From Tranzscheliella williamsii (taxonomy: Eukaryota > Basidiomycota > Ustilaginomycetes > Ustilaginales > Ustilaginaceae), in contig JALBYF010000062.1 in assembly GCA_023212725.1 (NCBI GenBank), positions 1 to 64,000 of the forward strand: DNA of 64,000 nucleotides, written 5' to 3'. Shown piece by piece: positions 23,112 through 33,076 of the stretch. The notes beneath the pieces were generated by a model. The model was not told the DNA's origin and made no database searches. It saw only the letters and a program-made list of their open reading frames with translations. The translations under genes were made by a program, and so were the position numbers. Each line of letters begins with the position of its first letter. Positions within the stretch are counted from its first letter, which is position 1.

Positions 23112-24738
23112 TTATTTCTCGAGGACGTGGTGACCACTGGCGGATCGGAGTGCCTCGAGCTTCTCGTCGTGGCTGCCGGTCTCGAGCTGGTCTTCCTGCC
23201 GCACGTGGATGATGCCCCGTCGCAGTTCCTCTTCTCGAGTCTTGTCCGAGATGCTATTGGTGTTGTGGAAGGCCACGATCCAGGGAGTGTTTTCAAAGTA
23301 CGCGTCCATCTCTTCGAGGGTACGCCCCTTTGTCTCGGGCAGGATGAGCCAGAAGGTGAGCGCGTTGGTGAAGCCTCCGATGGCGAACAGGAGGTAATAT
23401 TTCCATCCGACGCTCTGCAGCGCCTTGGGGGTGACCTGGCCGATCATAAAGTTGGCCAGCCAGCAGCTGATGCTCGTCAGCGCTGTTCCCTTGGCCCGGA
23501 TGCTGGTATTCATGATTTCTACAGGCACTGCCCACGAAAGCGGGCCAATCCCTGCCGAAAAGAAGAAGTTAAAGATCCAGGTCATCGCAACGAAAGCACC
23601 GGCAGCCTGATTGTTGAAGTTGTCGCCAGTGGCTGGATACACAGCCTGAAGTGCGGTGACAACGACAAAGCACGACCCTGCCATCAGATTGCAGATGATC
23701 AGAGGCCATCGCCGCCCAAGTTTGTCGACGAACAGCACACACGCCGTTTCGCCGGCCAGTGCAATGATGGAATTGATGCTCTGGAACAAGAACGTTTTGG
23801 AGTTGGAGAATCCAAAAGCGCTAAAGATGGTGGGAGCATAGTACTGAATAGCAGCTACGCCGGTGATCTGTACGCTGAACTGGAGGATGATTCCGATCAT
23901 AACCTTTCGAATGTTCTGGGTGCTGTTGAAGATCTCGCTCCATCCGCTGTCGGTACCTTTCTCGATAGCTAGCTGTGCCTTGATCTCGGCCAGCTCGGCG
24001 CGGACAAAGGTGTCGCCGGTGTCGCCTCGCGCATGGAGCCGAGCAAGTGACTGAAGCGCCTCCTCCTCCCTGCCAACCGTCATGAGCCACCGCGGTGACT
24101 CGGGGAACAGGAAGATCAACGCTGCCAGCGGAACGGCCGGGGCGATCTGAAGCGCGAGTGGGAATCTCCACTCAAAGACAGTGCCTCGGTGGTTGAGATT
24201 GCATCCATAAACCACGAAACTAGCGATCAGAGCGCCGATACCAAGGAAGAACTGTTGCAGTGTCGTAAGCCTTCCCCGAATGGAGGGATGCGCGATCTCG
24301 GACTGATACAGCGGTGCCAAGAGCGAAAGCATGCCGATACCGACACCGGCAAAGAACCGGCCGGCCATCATCATGCCCTGGTTATATGCCGCCGTCTGCA
24401 GCACACCGCCGATGATGAAGATGATCGCACCCACCAAAATAGCGAACCTCCTCGAGAAGGCGTCGGCAATCAGGGAAGCAGGGATACACCCCACTAGCGC
24501 TCCGAGCAGCATGGCGCTGACGATGAACCCCAAGTAGTTCTCATCGGGGTGATCAGTGACCTTCAGGAAGTCCGGCGCCACAAGCACGCCGGCAATCACG
24601 CCTAGGTCTGTTTACTTTGTTAGAAAAAGGTGCAAGCAAGGCCGAGAAAAGCGAGTACGTACCATAGCCGAAAAGAATAGAACCTAGGGCCGCAAAGCAC
24701 CCGCAGAGCCAGGTGTAGAGTTTCGGCGAGAGACCCAT
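23112..24738 (-). CDS. MFS sugar porter (two exons, 521 aa)
   Basis: Exons on the minus strand: 24738-24663 and 24601-23112; the 61-bp intron (GTACGT...CCTAG) rejoins FGYG with VIAG. It is a 12-helix plasma-membrane hexose/pentose transporter of the major facilitator superfamily, sugar porter group. The signatures are all present: FGYG in helix 1, GRFFAGVGIGMLS, the E...RGR loop after helix 4, PESPRWL before the central loop, DKLGRRWP after helix 8 and PETKGRTLEEMD after helix 12. Both termini are predicted cytosolic. It sits between an arabinanase-like gene and a GH51 gene and is divergent from the latter, so uptake of arabinose or arabino-oligosaccharide is likely. Substrate cannot be read from sequence alone. 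Confidence 0.95.
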
Positions 24739-25513
24739 CTTGCAAGAAACAGATGATGTCGGTGCGGTTGATGCAGAGAGGGGGAAATTGTCGCTTGTGA
24801 ACTGGACGACGTTTTATGGCTAATGGCCACAAGGAGAAGAGTCCCTTTCATTGACATTGCTAGCCTCGACACGTTACTCGGAAGACATACACCAGAGTTG
24901 CCCGTTAGTTGATCCCCTGGCCTGGTCACAGTGCCTCGCCACAAGGTAGGTCCTCGCATCTTGCTCCTGACTGGGTGGAGTTGCACGAGTGCGGGGGTGG
25001 GGCCCCGTTCCTGCGTTTACTGGCCAAGTAAACAGCATTGTAACTTAGGAGCGCTAAGCGACGACACCCCGGGTCTACCTCGGTTATCCCTACTTCTCAC
25101 GCAGCAAAAGGGAGACGAGATTGCCGGCTCGCTCAACCGGCACCAGTGGAGCAAGTGTAGAACGCCTGCGAGTTGCGCTCACTGCAAAGCGGACGGGTGG
25201 GTTAGGCGACACCATATGACTCGTTATGTGCTGAGAAGGGGTTGCCACAAGGGGCCGGCATTCTTTCGGTCGGAGGATGGAAAGCCGCAAGAGACGGAGA
25301 TCAAAATCAAGCATTTTCGCCGGCCAACAAGAGAAATTGATACGTCGCGTGGCTTTACTTGGCGTTGGACGGTAGCAGTAAGGGGCCCCGCTTGTCTTGT
25401 GTAAAGCAAGTCAGACAAAGATTCCCGAGGCGTGCAGCGGAGAGCGGATTCTTCTGTGACACCGAGGATGGCTCACCTTTTTTGTTGGCCGGCTAGATTT
25501 GTAGACGTCCCGA

Positions 25514-25539
25514 GCTGACACCGGCTTCCCGGAGTCAGC
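25514..25539. promoter_or_regulatory. Operator-like dyad with CGG-N4-CCG
   Basis: Outer arms GCTGAC (25514-25519) and GTCAGC (25534-25539) are perfect inverted repeats. Inside, CCGG-CTTC-CCGG gives a CGG-N4-CCG pair. It ends about 160 bp before the GH51 start codon. Confidence 0.5.
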
Positions 25540-25558
25540 AGCTTTCTGCGCCTTTGTG

Positions 25559-25578
25559 TCCGCTATAGTCCGCTATAG
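25559..25578. repeat. Tandem direct repeat TCCGCTATAG x2
   Basis: Two perfect adjacent 10-bp copies, about 120-140 bp before the GH51 start codon. Each holds a CTATAG palindrome. They could be core-promoter or factor sites. Confidence 0.8.
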
Positions 25579-25697
25579 TGCAGCAGAGAGTTTAGCTATC
25601 CAGTCTCTTAAAGCCCCGGTCAAGGGTAGCCATCTTGTTTCCCGCCGACGAAACTCGGTCGAACCTGTCAGCACTTTTTTCGGCCAGGACATCTACC

Positions 25698-27713
25698 ATG
25701 GCAGGCGTTAATCCATACAGCGCAGGGGCTGAGAAAGCTGTCGACCTTCGGTCGGATGGCTTCCAGCATCCTGTGCGGCTCTCCCAGACGCCGATGTGGA
25801 TTCATCCGGATGCCTTGACACTGCCCCGATCCGCGCCTGTCGTGAGCGACAAGCTCTACTCTGGCTTCGTGGAGCACCTTGGTAGAGGGATCTATGGCGG
25901 AATCGTCGACGACCCGGATCTTCCTAGCCCTGCCGTCCTCTTGGAAGCTCAGGACAAGGGTGATGAGCGCACCCGTGGTAGACTAGGCTGGCGCAAGGAT
26001 GTAGTCAAGATCTTGGCGAAGGATGGAGAGCTCGAAATGCCTATCTTACGGTGGCCGGGAGGTAACTTTGTGAGCAACTACCATTGGCAAGATGGCATTG
26101 GACCCGTATCACAGCGTCCCAAACGGGTCGAGTTAGCCTGGCTTTCGACCGAAAGCAACCATTTCGGGACTGACGAATTCATAGACTACTGCCGTGAGCT
26201 GAACGTGGAGCCCTACTTCTGCATCAATATGGGTACTGGCACGTACGAAGAAGCGCTCGCCTGGCTCGAATACTGCAACGGGACCGGCGACACCCACTGG
26301 GCAAACCTGCGACGGAAACACACTGGCCGCGATGAGCCCCATAATGTCAAGTACTGGGGACTGGGCAATGAGATGCACGGCCCATGGCAGGTCGGGTTTC
26401 TTAACGCAACCGACTACACGAAGATGGCCAAGAGGTGGGCGCACGGGATGAAGCTGGTGGATCCGAGCATCCAGTTGGTGTCTTGTGGCAATCAGGGCAA
26501 TTCCGAGTGGGATCGGGAAGTACTGAACGGGCTGATTGGAGTGGTTGACTTCCACTCTATCCATCTCTATTCCATGTTGGGACACGAGCACTACAGTACC
26601 GTCCAAGGATTCGCCTACGAGAAAAACGTTTTCGGGCCGGCAGCAGCCGAACGTGGCATCGAGATCTGCGCATCGCTCATCGATCTTGCCAAGATCGACA
26701 AAGCTCAGTCGCTGTTGGACTGGAACAATCGTGACCAAAAGGTGGCTGCGCGCGACGTAAAGATTTGCTACGATGAGTGGAATGTCTGGGACGAGGTCAA
26801 AGCACCGGGGTCGCAGGGGCTCGAGCAGGCGTATGACTACACCGACATGCTCGGTGTGGTGGCATGGCTCAACGTCCTGGTTCGCAAATCGAAAGATGTA
26901 GGCATTGCATGCATCGCACAAAGTGTCAACGTCATCTCGCCATTGATGACAAGCCCAGAAGGCCTCCTCTTCCAGACCACCTATTGGCCGCTCAAGCTAT
27001 TTTCGCGCTTTATGAAGGGTGGCCGGCTTCTCAACCTGTCCTTTGCACCAGACACATAGTGAGTCCTCAACAGCTTCCTCCTTTCATCTTGTTCGTTCAG
27101 CTGATAAAGGTCTCGACGCAAACGGCACTGCCATGGCTTGATACAGTGAGGGACCTACTTATCCGGAATGGATCCAGCACATCGCCAAGCCGGCCTACGT
27201 GGATTGTGTTGCCATGATTGTTGAGAGAGAAGCAAAGAAGGCGAGCATTCGACTGAGCATTTTAAATCGTCACCCGACCGCCGATTGGGAAGGCGATATC
27301 CGCTTCGAAGGCTTTGGTACGTGGCATGCATCCATCTTTGTCCCTTGCTGATCAAAGGCTGACCAGAATCTGCGTTCACAGAGGTTGAGGAAGTCGAACG
27401 ACACATCCTCTACCACGACGATATACTGGCCAAGGTAAGCGTGTAATTGGCATCATCCAGGGTAAGAAGCGTTACTTAGTCTCAGCCTGTCTTTCTGTTT
27501 CGTACCGCTATAGAACACATTCGAGAAGCCTGAAGAGGTCGTACCACGAGTGACAAAGCTGAGTGGCAAAGAGTGGGCCACTCAGGGTAAGCAGCCAGTG
27601 AGAAAGCATTCGTTTGCCTTCTTCATCTTTGAAGGCACACTTCACTAGGCTTCCGCCCCACCCGCATCTCCTCTCACAAAAGCGCTTCTCTGTTTTCCAA
27701 AAGCCGCGAATAG
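25698..27713 (+). CDS. GH51 alpha-L-arabinofuranosidase, intracellular type (five exons, 573 aa)
   Basis: Exons 25698-27058, 27147-27316, 27382-27434, 27514-27586 and 27649-27713, all in phase. It hydrolyses terminal alpha-L-arabinofuranosyl residues from arabino-oligosaccharides. The (beta/alpha)8 barrel carries the acid/base Glu225 in GNEMHGPW and the nucleophile Glu360 in CYDEWNVWDE. The exons after residue 454 complete the C-terminal beta-sandwich. There is no signal peptide, as in the intracellular (bacterial AbfA-like) GH51 enzymes. The start is the ATG at 25698 in a strong context (CTACCATGGC). The last exon is the least certain: acceptor 27648 gives a Ser/Lys-rich tail ending SHKSASLFSKSRE, while other AGs nearby give different short ends. 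It is divergent from the sugar porter gene. Confidence 0.92.
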
Positions 27714-28212
27714 ACATGGCCTCCGTTCTCATATCATCATCGTAGTCGGAGCCAGACCGATCGATGGAAGGATCTAGTTCCCGAACGGTCCAGAACGGGA
27801 TGTGAAAACCCCGATTTGTGATGGAAAAGAGAGAGGCGTCGGCACCACTTCTGACTTAGCAACACAGACTCGTGAGAATCTTATTCTCTCTTTTGTTCTC
27901 CTGACTTTAACTTCCTTTTGTGACGTCTTTATACTCATGACTGTATGATGTAGTGAGAACTGGTCATCGGAAGGGGCCGACGAAATGGTAACAAGAGCAG
28001 CATCACTCTTATCTTCCGACGACAGTCAGACTACACATCGGATCGTTGCCGTGTTGAGGAAAGCATATTGCTGGCTAGGCTGAGCAGCTGCTGCGCTTGA
28101 CTCTCCGCCTGCTGTGAACAAAGGACGTGTGGCCTGTCAGCCTTTCTCTCTCCGCTTCGCAGTCAATTCGTCCACACTTGGTCGGCAGTGCTTAACTGGT
28201 GCAAAGCGCAGC
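27714..28212. promoter_or_regulatory. Intergenic region before the sirtuin gene
   Basis: About 500 bp with the GH51 3' UTR and the sirtuin promoter. From 28084 to 28212 the sirtuin frame stays open upstream of its first ATG. No separate gene is visible. Confidence 0.55.
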
Positions 28213-29297
28213 ATGGCTTCTGTAGAGGCGTTTCGTGCGGCGTTGGCACAGGCCAAGCATCCGATCGTGCTATCGGGCGCAGGACTGAGCGCTGCCAGCG
28301 GTATCCCCACTTTCCGTGGTGTCGGAGGTAAGTCCGTGATAGGACCTCGGGCTGGTTAGTCCATCTCTAATCAAGGTAGCATGTCTGGCACCCCTACATT
28401 GCCTGCAGGTCTGTGGCGGCAGCACGATCCACTCTCGCTAGCGACACCGTGAGTAAACCGCCTATCTTTCGATGCGGGCACGCCGTCGTTTGCGTATAGC
28501 CTCTTCATTTACTACGAGCTGACCGTGGTTGTGGGGCCGCACATGGTAGTCAGGCCTTCAAGCAGGATCCTTCCAAGGTTTGGCAGTTTTACCACTATCG
28601 CAGATGCGTCGTGCTAAAGGCCCAGCCCAATGCTGCCCACATGGTGCTCGCTCGCCTTTTGGTCGACGACGGCACTCGCTCTTCCTTTCGCAAGCAAGTT
28701 TTACCCCAGGCTGAGTCGCTCCATTCCATCACGCAAAACGTGGACGGCCTTCTCGGCCGGGCAATCCAGCAGGTCAGCGAAAGCGTCCCGTCGAGTGTCG
28801 CCCCTGATGCTGGCCAACCGAGCCGGCCGTCCGTTGTCGAAATGCACGGCAATCTGTTCAAGACGATCTGTACGCGTTGCTCCAACGTTACGATCAACCT
28901 GGACGACCCAATATGTAGTGATTTAGCGGGATGCGAGGATCTGGATAACGAGTATCGGCCTGTCCCAGTCGACCAACTACCTCGCTGCTCGCAGCTTTCC
29001 GGCTCGTCGCCTTGCCGCGGACTGCTGCGACCCGGTGTGGTGTGGTTCGGCGAGTCGATCCCCGAGATGGACAAGATCCAGCAGCTGGTTCACCAATCCG
29101 ACTTCATCTTGGTCCTTGGCACCTCGTCCACGGTCTACCCTGCCGCCGGATTCGCTCACCATGTCAAGCACGTCACCCATGGCAAAGTCGCCGTCTTCAA
29201 CATCGATCCCTCTCCAGATCATGATCCAGATACAGACTGGTATTTCCAAGGCCCTGTCGAGCAAATGCTCCAAGACGTGCTGGGCGCGCAAATGTAA
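28213..29297 (+). CDS. Class III sirtuin, SIRT5-like NAD-dependent deacylase (three exons, 300 aa)
   Basis: Exons 28213-28327, 28409-28448 and 28550-29297, in phase. It removes acyl groups from lysine using NAD. The Rossmann motif GAGLSAASGIPTFRG, the NAD motif TQNVDGLL and catalytic His151 (EMHGN) are intact. A zinc ribbon is formed by CTRC and the later Cys pair around LPRC...PC. The pair Tyr66 and Arg69 in FYHYRR matches the SIRT5 signature that binds acidic acyl groups, so desuccinylase/demalonylase activity is expected rather than plain deacetylation. The length agrees with the SIRT5 core. From the only ATG there is no presequence, although SIRT5 is mitochondrial in animals. An open 5' extension without ATG precedes it (see findings). 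Confidence 0.95.
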
Positions 29298-29479
29298 TTA
29301 GTTGAGGAAATGGTTCAACGCTGCACCTCCCACGGTCCGTCGGCTATGCTTTGCAGTTCACAGTCGCAACGCTGTCTGTTCGCAGCGCCCGTGTCTGCGG
29401 GAACGCGCCGTCCAGCGATGGGAATAGGCAAGGTTTCGATGGAAAGCTAGAAGTACAAGCAACGGCGGCGGCGGGACAG

Positions 29480-30657
29480 TTAGGCCTGCTGTGGGCGGAT
29501 CTGTGCCGCAAGCGGCTGTGCGTCGGCGAACGCGCCGCCCTGGCCGCCGACGTTCTGGCCAGGCTCCGCCTCGAGCTTCGACGAAAGGCCTTTGGAGCGC
29601 ACCTCGTAGCCGTACCCTCCACCAGGCGCGCCGGGGACATCGTCGCCCGGACCGTCGTAGTGCACTGTCGTGAGCAAAGTAGCGCCGAATAACACAGGGA
29701 TCCAGTTAGCAACGCGGCGACTGACGGCTCTGCACAAACCATGAACCACTTACACTTAGAGACGTCGTAATTGTCGATGAACTCCCACCCGTTTTCGCGG
29801 ACATGGTAGAGATTGACGGTCTGCGCAAAGGAAGAAGAGAAAAGTACCGGCAGGCAAGGGAAGTAACAGTCAGCCCACGTCGCGGTTCGCAAGCGAGGTG
29901 CACTGGTCAAGAGGGAGGCTTATATACTTACGTTACCGGAGTAGGCGTCACGGTGAGCAGCAGCGTAGATAGATCGTCGTCCAAGCTCCTGTGCGTCCTC
30001 GTCGGACATGTCCCACTTGTAAGCCTGGTCCAAGACACCGTAGGCAAAGGTGGAACCGGAGCCAACACTGAAGACGTCGCCCTTTAGCCTGGTGCCGTCC
30101 GAGTCGACATAGAAGAGCGCAGGGCCAGTCTTGTCCCAGCCGCAGATCATGGTGCCCATGGAGAGGCCCATGCCCTTGTAACCGTAGACGAGGTTGCTGA
30201 GATACTTGCTGGCGGCGGCGACCGAGATGCGCTCCTTGTTGCGGAGCTCGTGGAGGCGGCACTGGATGCCGAGGTAGGTCTCCCAGTACTGGCAGTCGGC
30301 GGCGCCGCCAGCCATAGTGCCGAGCAGGTACGGATTGATTTCAATCACCTTCTTAACGGTGCCCGAAGCGATGTACGAGCCCGCCGTCGCACGCGAGTCG
30401 ACGCAGACGATGATGCCGCCCTGAAAGCGGAACGCAAGCGTCGTGGTGCCGTGTGCCAGCTTAATCTTGGCGCCTGGGTTCGACGAGTCTACATCGGTAT
30501 ACTGTGTCAAGAAGCTCGCCGGATCCATATTGGGCAGGTCGAACTGCCCAGGCGCACCCGCCACCTGGTCGTACAGCGCTGACGTCCCAAGACCATCCTC
30601 AGCCGCACCAAGCGCAGACCCCCCCGACCGTCCGAAGCGCGAAAGGACCGAGTTCAT
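29480..30657 (-). CDS. PRE2: 20S proteasome subunit beta5 (three exons, 325 aa)
   Basis: Exons on the minus strand: 30657-29932, 29820-29754 and 29664-29480, in phase. It is the chymotrypsin-like catalytic subunit of the 20S core. A 70-residue propeptide ends at Gly70 and the mature enzyme begins with Thr71 (AHG|TTTLAF). In mature numbering the catalytic Thr1, Asp17 and Lys33 are present, and [10 protein letters not shown] and RDAYSGN-TVNLYHV are typical beta5 sequence. The C-terminus is extended: after NYDVSKLHYDG come about 50 Gly/Ala/Gln-rich residues beyond the usual end, encoded by exon 3. The identity is certain; the tail depends on the hand-read splice at 29754/29664. Confidence 0.96.
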
Positions 30658-31436
30658 CTCGACAACGGCTCGACTAGTGAAGATGTACTGGCAGCCAGGA
30701 TCCGTGCTTTGCTACGAGTCGGCAGTGGCTACTCCTCTCGCAATGTTGGCTACTGAGCAAAGGTAGATAGTGGGTAAGGAACACTCAGGACAAGATCAGT
30801 GGCAGCAAGGAAGTGCGAAGACTAACACGGCGCAACGGATCCATGCCTGTGCGTAGCCGAAATACGCGTACGGGTGATCGATCCTCATAGGCCAAGTGGA
30901 GCAGATACGCACATTTCTCTGCGTGTTACGAACCACGCGGCATGCATCGATGAAAGGGTGTTGGCTTTGTCATACTTATGTCAGCAATTGATGTGCCACG
31001 TTGCTGTTCACGCTCAGGGGCGTGCCGCTCTGCTCGCGCTACTCACTCGTACTGCACAACGGCCTTGTCGCACCGGCCGCGGGACATGGCTGCGTGGTGG
31101 CTAGCGTCAGCGAAGTGGCTACGCATGCTACAAGGTATATATACACTGGAATGAAGGGCGAAGATGCGCTCCGCTGGCTCGTCAATGCGAAAGTGTCGTC
31201 AAGCCGCCTTTCACACCCGCGATCAGCGGACATCATGCGGCATGGTGTATGCCTAGGGAAGAATTTACAAGCGAGGATGGAAGGAAGTTGTCCGCGGACA
31301 AATGCTCGCTCTAGCCTCTATCACCCGGTATGCTTCGTTGTCAAGGTCGCTGCCGACAGGTAGAAGTGGGAGCAGATGCCGTCAAGCCGGCCGAGTCGAG
31401 AGACAGCCTTTTTATCAGTACGGCTAGCAGCACAGT
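30658..31436. other. Intergenic region with the proteasome gene promoter
   Basis: About 780 bp between the PRE2 start and the end of the CYSTM gene, both on the minus strand. A TATATATA run lies at about 31136-31143. I found no proteasome-associated control element (GGTGGCAAA) and no supportable gene. Confidence 0.5.
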
Positions 31437-32212
31437 CTAGAACATGCAGTCTGCAGAGGAAATCCGGCGAAACGAGAACAGAATGAAGGTCAGATAGGTG
31501 TTTGATATGTGGCTGAGCCAGATGAGGCAAAAAGGACGTACCTAGACAAAGATCTTCGAGACAGCAACAGGCAAGCATACCAGCACAGCAAGCGCAGCAG
31601 GCGGTGCCACCCCCTGCGCCACCTTTGTTCTGTTGTGGCTGCTGAACATAGACAGGCTGGGGCTGGGGCTGGCCATAATAGCCTTGTTGAGGCTGACCTC
31701 CGTAGGCCTGCTGGGGAGGAGGAGGGTAGTAACCCTGTTGTCCTTGAGGGGCGCCGCCGTAACCCTGCTGCGGATAGCCGCCTTGCTGCTGCTGCTGTGG
31801 GTAGCCTGTAAGAAAAATTGAAGAATTGTAACAAGGTGGTCAGTCTCGCTATTCGTCTTCGAGCCCTTCACCGACATCACGCTTCCATCACCATCGTCTA
31901 CCACTTATTAGCGCGGAAGGCTGCTATCAAGTAGCGACGCCTTCCACGCAGAGCAGGTCGTGTGGCATCAAGTCGACGAGTGAGACGGCCAAACGGGCAT
32001 AACGCTTGGCGCGTCCACAACGCTCGGCGCGTCAACTCAGCCACATTGGTCCTCGCACCGATCCTGGCGTGGCTTCGAACGCTGCGCTGTGAGGCACGTG
32101 CGATAGCTATCGGCCTGATGGCGGGTGCGGATACGCAGAACGGCGACATCCACAGCTGAGAGTTGTGTCACCTACCTCCTCCGCCGCCGCCGTAGTAGTC
32201 CTTGGCCGACAT
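31437..32212 (-). CDS. Small cysteine-rich tail-anchored protein, CYSTM type (three exons, 104 aa)
   Basis: Exons on the minus strand: 32212-32176, 31805-31542 and 31450-31437. The 370-bp first intron and the tiny 14-nt last exon hide this gene from simple frame reading, but all junctions are canonical and in phase. The N-terminus is MSAKDYYGGGGG. A Gln/Pro/Gly/Tyr-rich low-complexity region follows (YPQQ, YYPPPPQQAYGG repeats). The C-terminus is the cysteine-rich membrane module ACCACCAGMLACCCLEDLC, ended by the last exon as LDCMF-stop. CYSTM proteins are small stress-linked membrane proteins anchored by their C-terminus; yeast has several. Reading through the second donor instead would add an unrelated tail, so the 14-nt exon is much more likely. 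Confidence 0.87.
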
Positions 32213-33076
32213 GTTCTAGGTGCTTGTTGAACCTTGGTGTGGTGAGGCGAAAAGGAGATGCGAAGCGCCGTGAGGATCGTTGATGCAAAAAAGCAGGGAG
32301 TGCAAGAACCGTGGGCGAGGATGATGGCAGTGGCAAAGCAAGAAAGCGCGATTTGGATGGTGGGATGAGGGCAAAGCGGTCCACCGGTCCCGAGCTTCGG
32401 AGCGGCCATCAGCACGGCCACATACGGGGCATAATCCAATCCCACAGCCCGTAATACAGAGTCACCTCTTTGCGACTTGAATTCTTCGGCAAGCGTTTAC
32501 AGTCTGTAGTCCGTTCATGCACTCGGCCGCATTCGACTCCAGCTCAAATGCCAAAATTGGTCTCGACCACCGCTAAATCTGTTTCTAAGTGTTTCCAGAT
32601 GACCACGGTAAACCAGTCAGAGTGGTCAGCCGCTGGTGGGTTATTCTTTAGCGAAAGGCTGTGCCTTAAAGGGACTCCCTGTTGGTGGACCTAGCAATTT
32701 CAGTCCGAATGTTCTGCGGCCAACCGACTAGACAACTGCGCAACTTGCCTGATCCATGTTCCTACCCTCGACGGACCTGCCTCATACTCACTAACTAGAT
32801 TTTGGGGTTCGAGTACAAAATTTGTTGGAGATCTAACATTGTCCAGCGCAGCGCCGTGAGAGTGCTGTCGTGGGCGGGCTTGTCGCACGAGACAGAACCT
32901 TCATAACCGCTGGAGAGATCCCCGGCTTTCTTCATCCACTTCCACCCGACTCTTGCGGGCATTGCAAGCCTCGACCTCGCGGTTTGCATACTGATACAGT
33001 ATCCAGCTCGTTGGAACGTATCGACGCTGTCTCGCCCCGGAGCGGCTGACTGTGTCGTTGCCCACTCGTCACGGCC
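32213..33076. promoter_or_regulatory. Divergent promoter of the CYSTM and CEG1 genes
   Basis: About 860 bp between two divergent genes. The sequence near 32161-32300 is G/A-rich on the plus strand, which gives a C/T-rich leader for the CYSTM transcript. No gene, RNA or repeat is recognised. Confidence 0.5.

Larger units (their letters stand above)
24739..25697. promoter_or_regulatory. Divergent promoter shared by the sugar porter and GH51 genes
   Basis: A 959-bp divergent intergenic region without supportable genes. It carries CGG-N9-CCG at 25125-25139, a dyad GCTGAC...GTCAGC enclosing CGG-N4-CCG at 25514-25539, and two tandem TCCGCTATAG copies at 25559-25578. CGG pairs are the usual target of Zn2Cys6 proteins, and such a protein is encoded 5-7 kb away. 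Joint control of both genes is inferred. Confidence 0.55.

Noticed and set aside
23127..23972. 281-codon plus-strand frame over the sugar porter gene
   Set aside because: Antisense shadow of a clear MFS gene.
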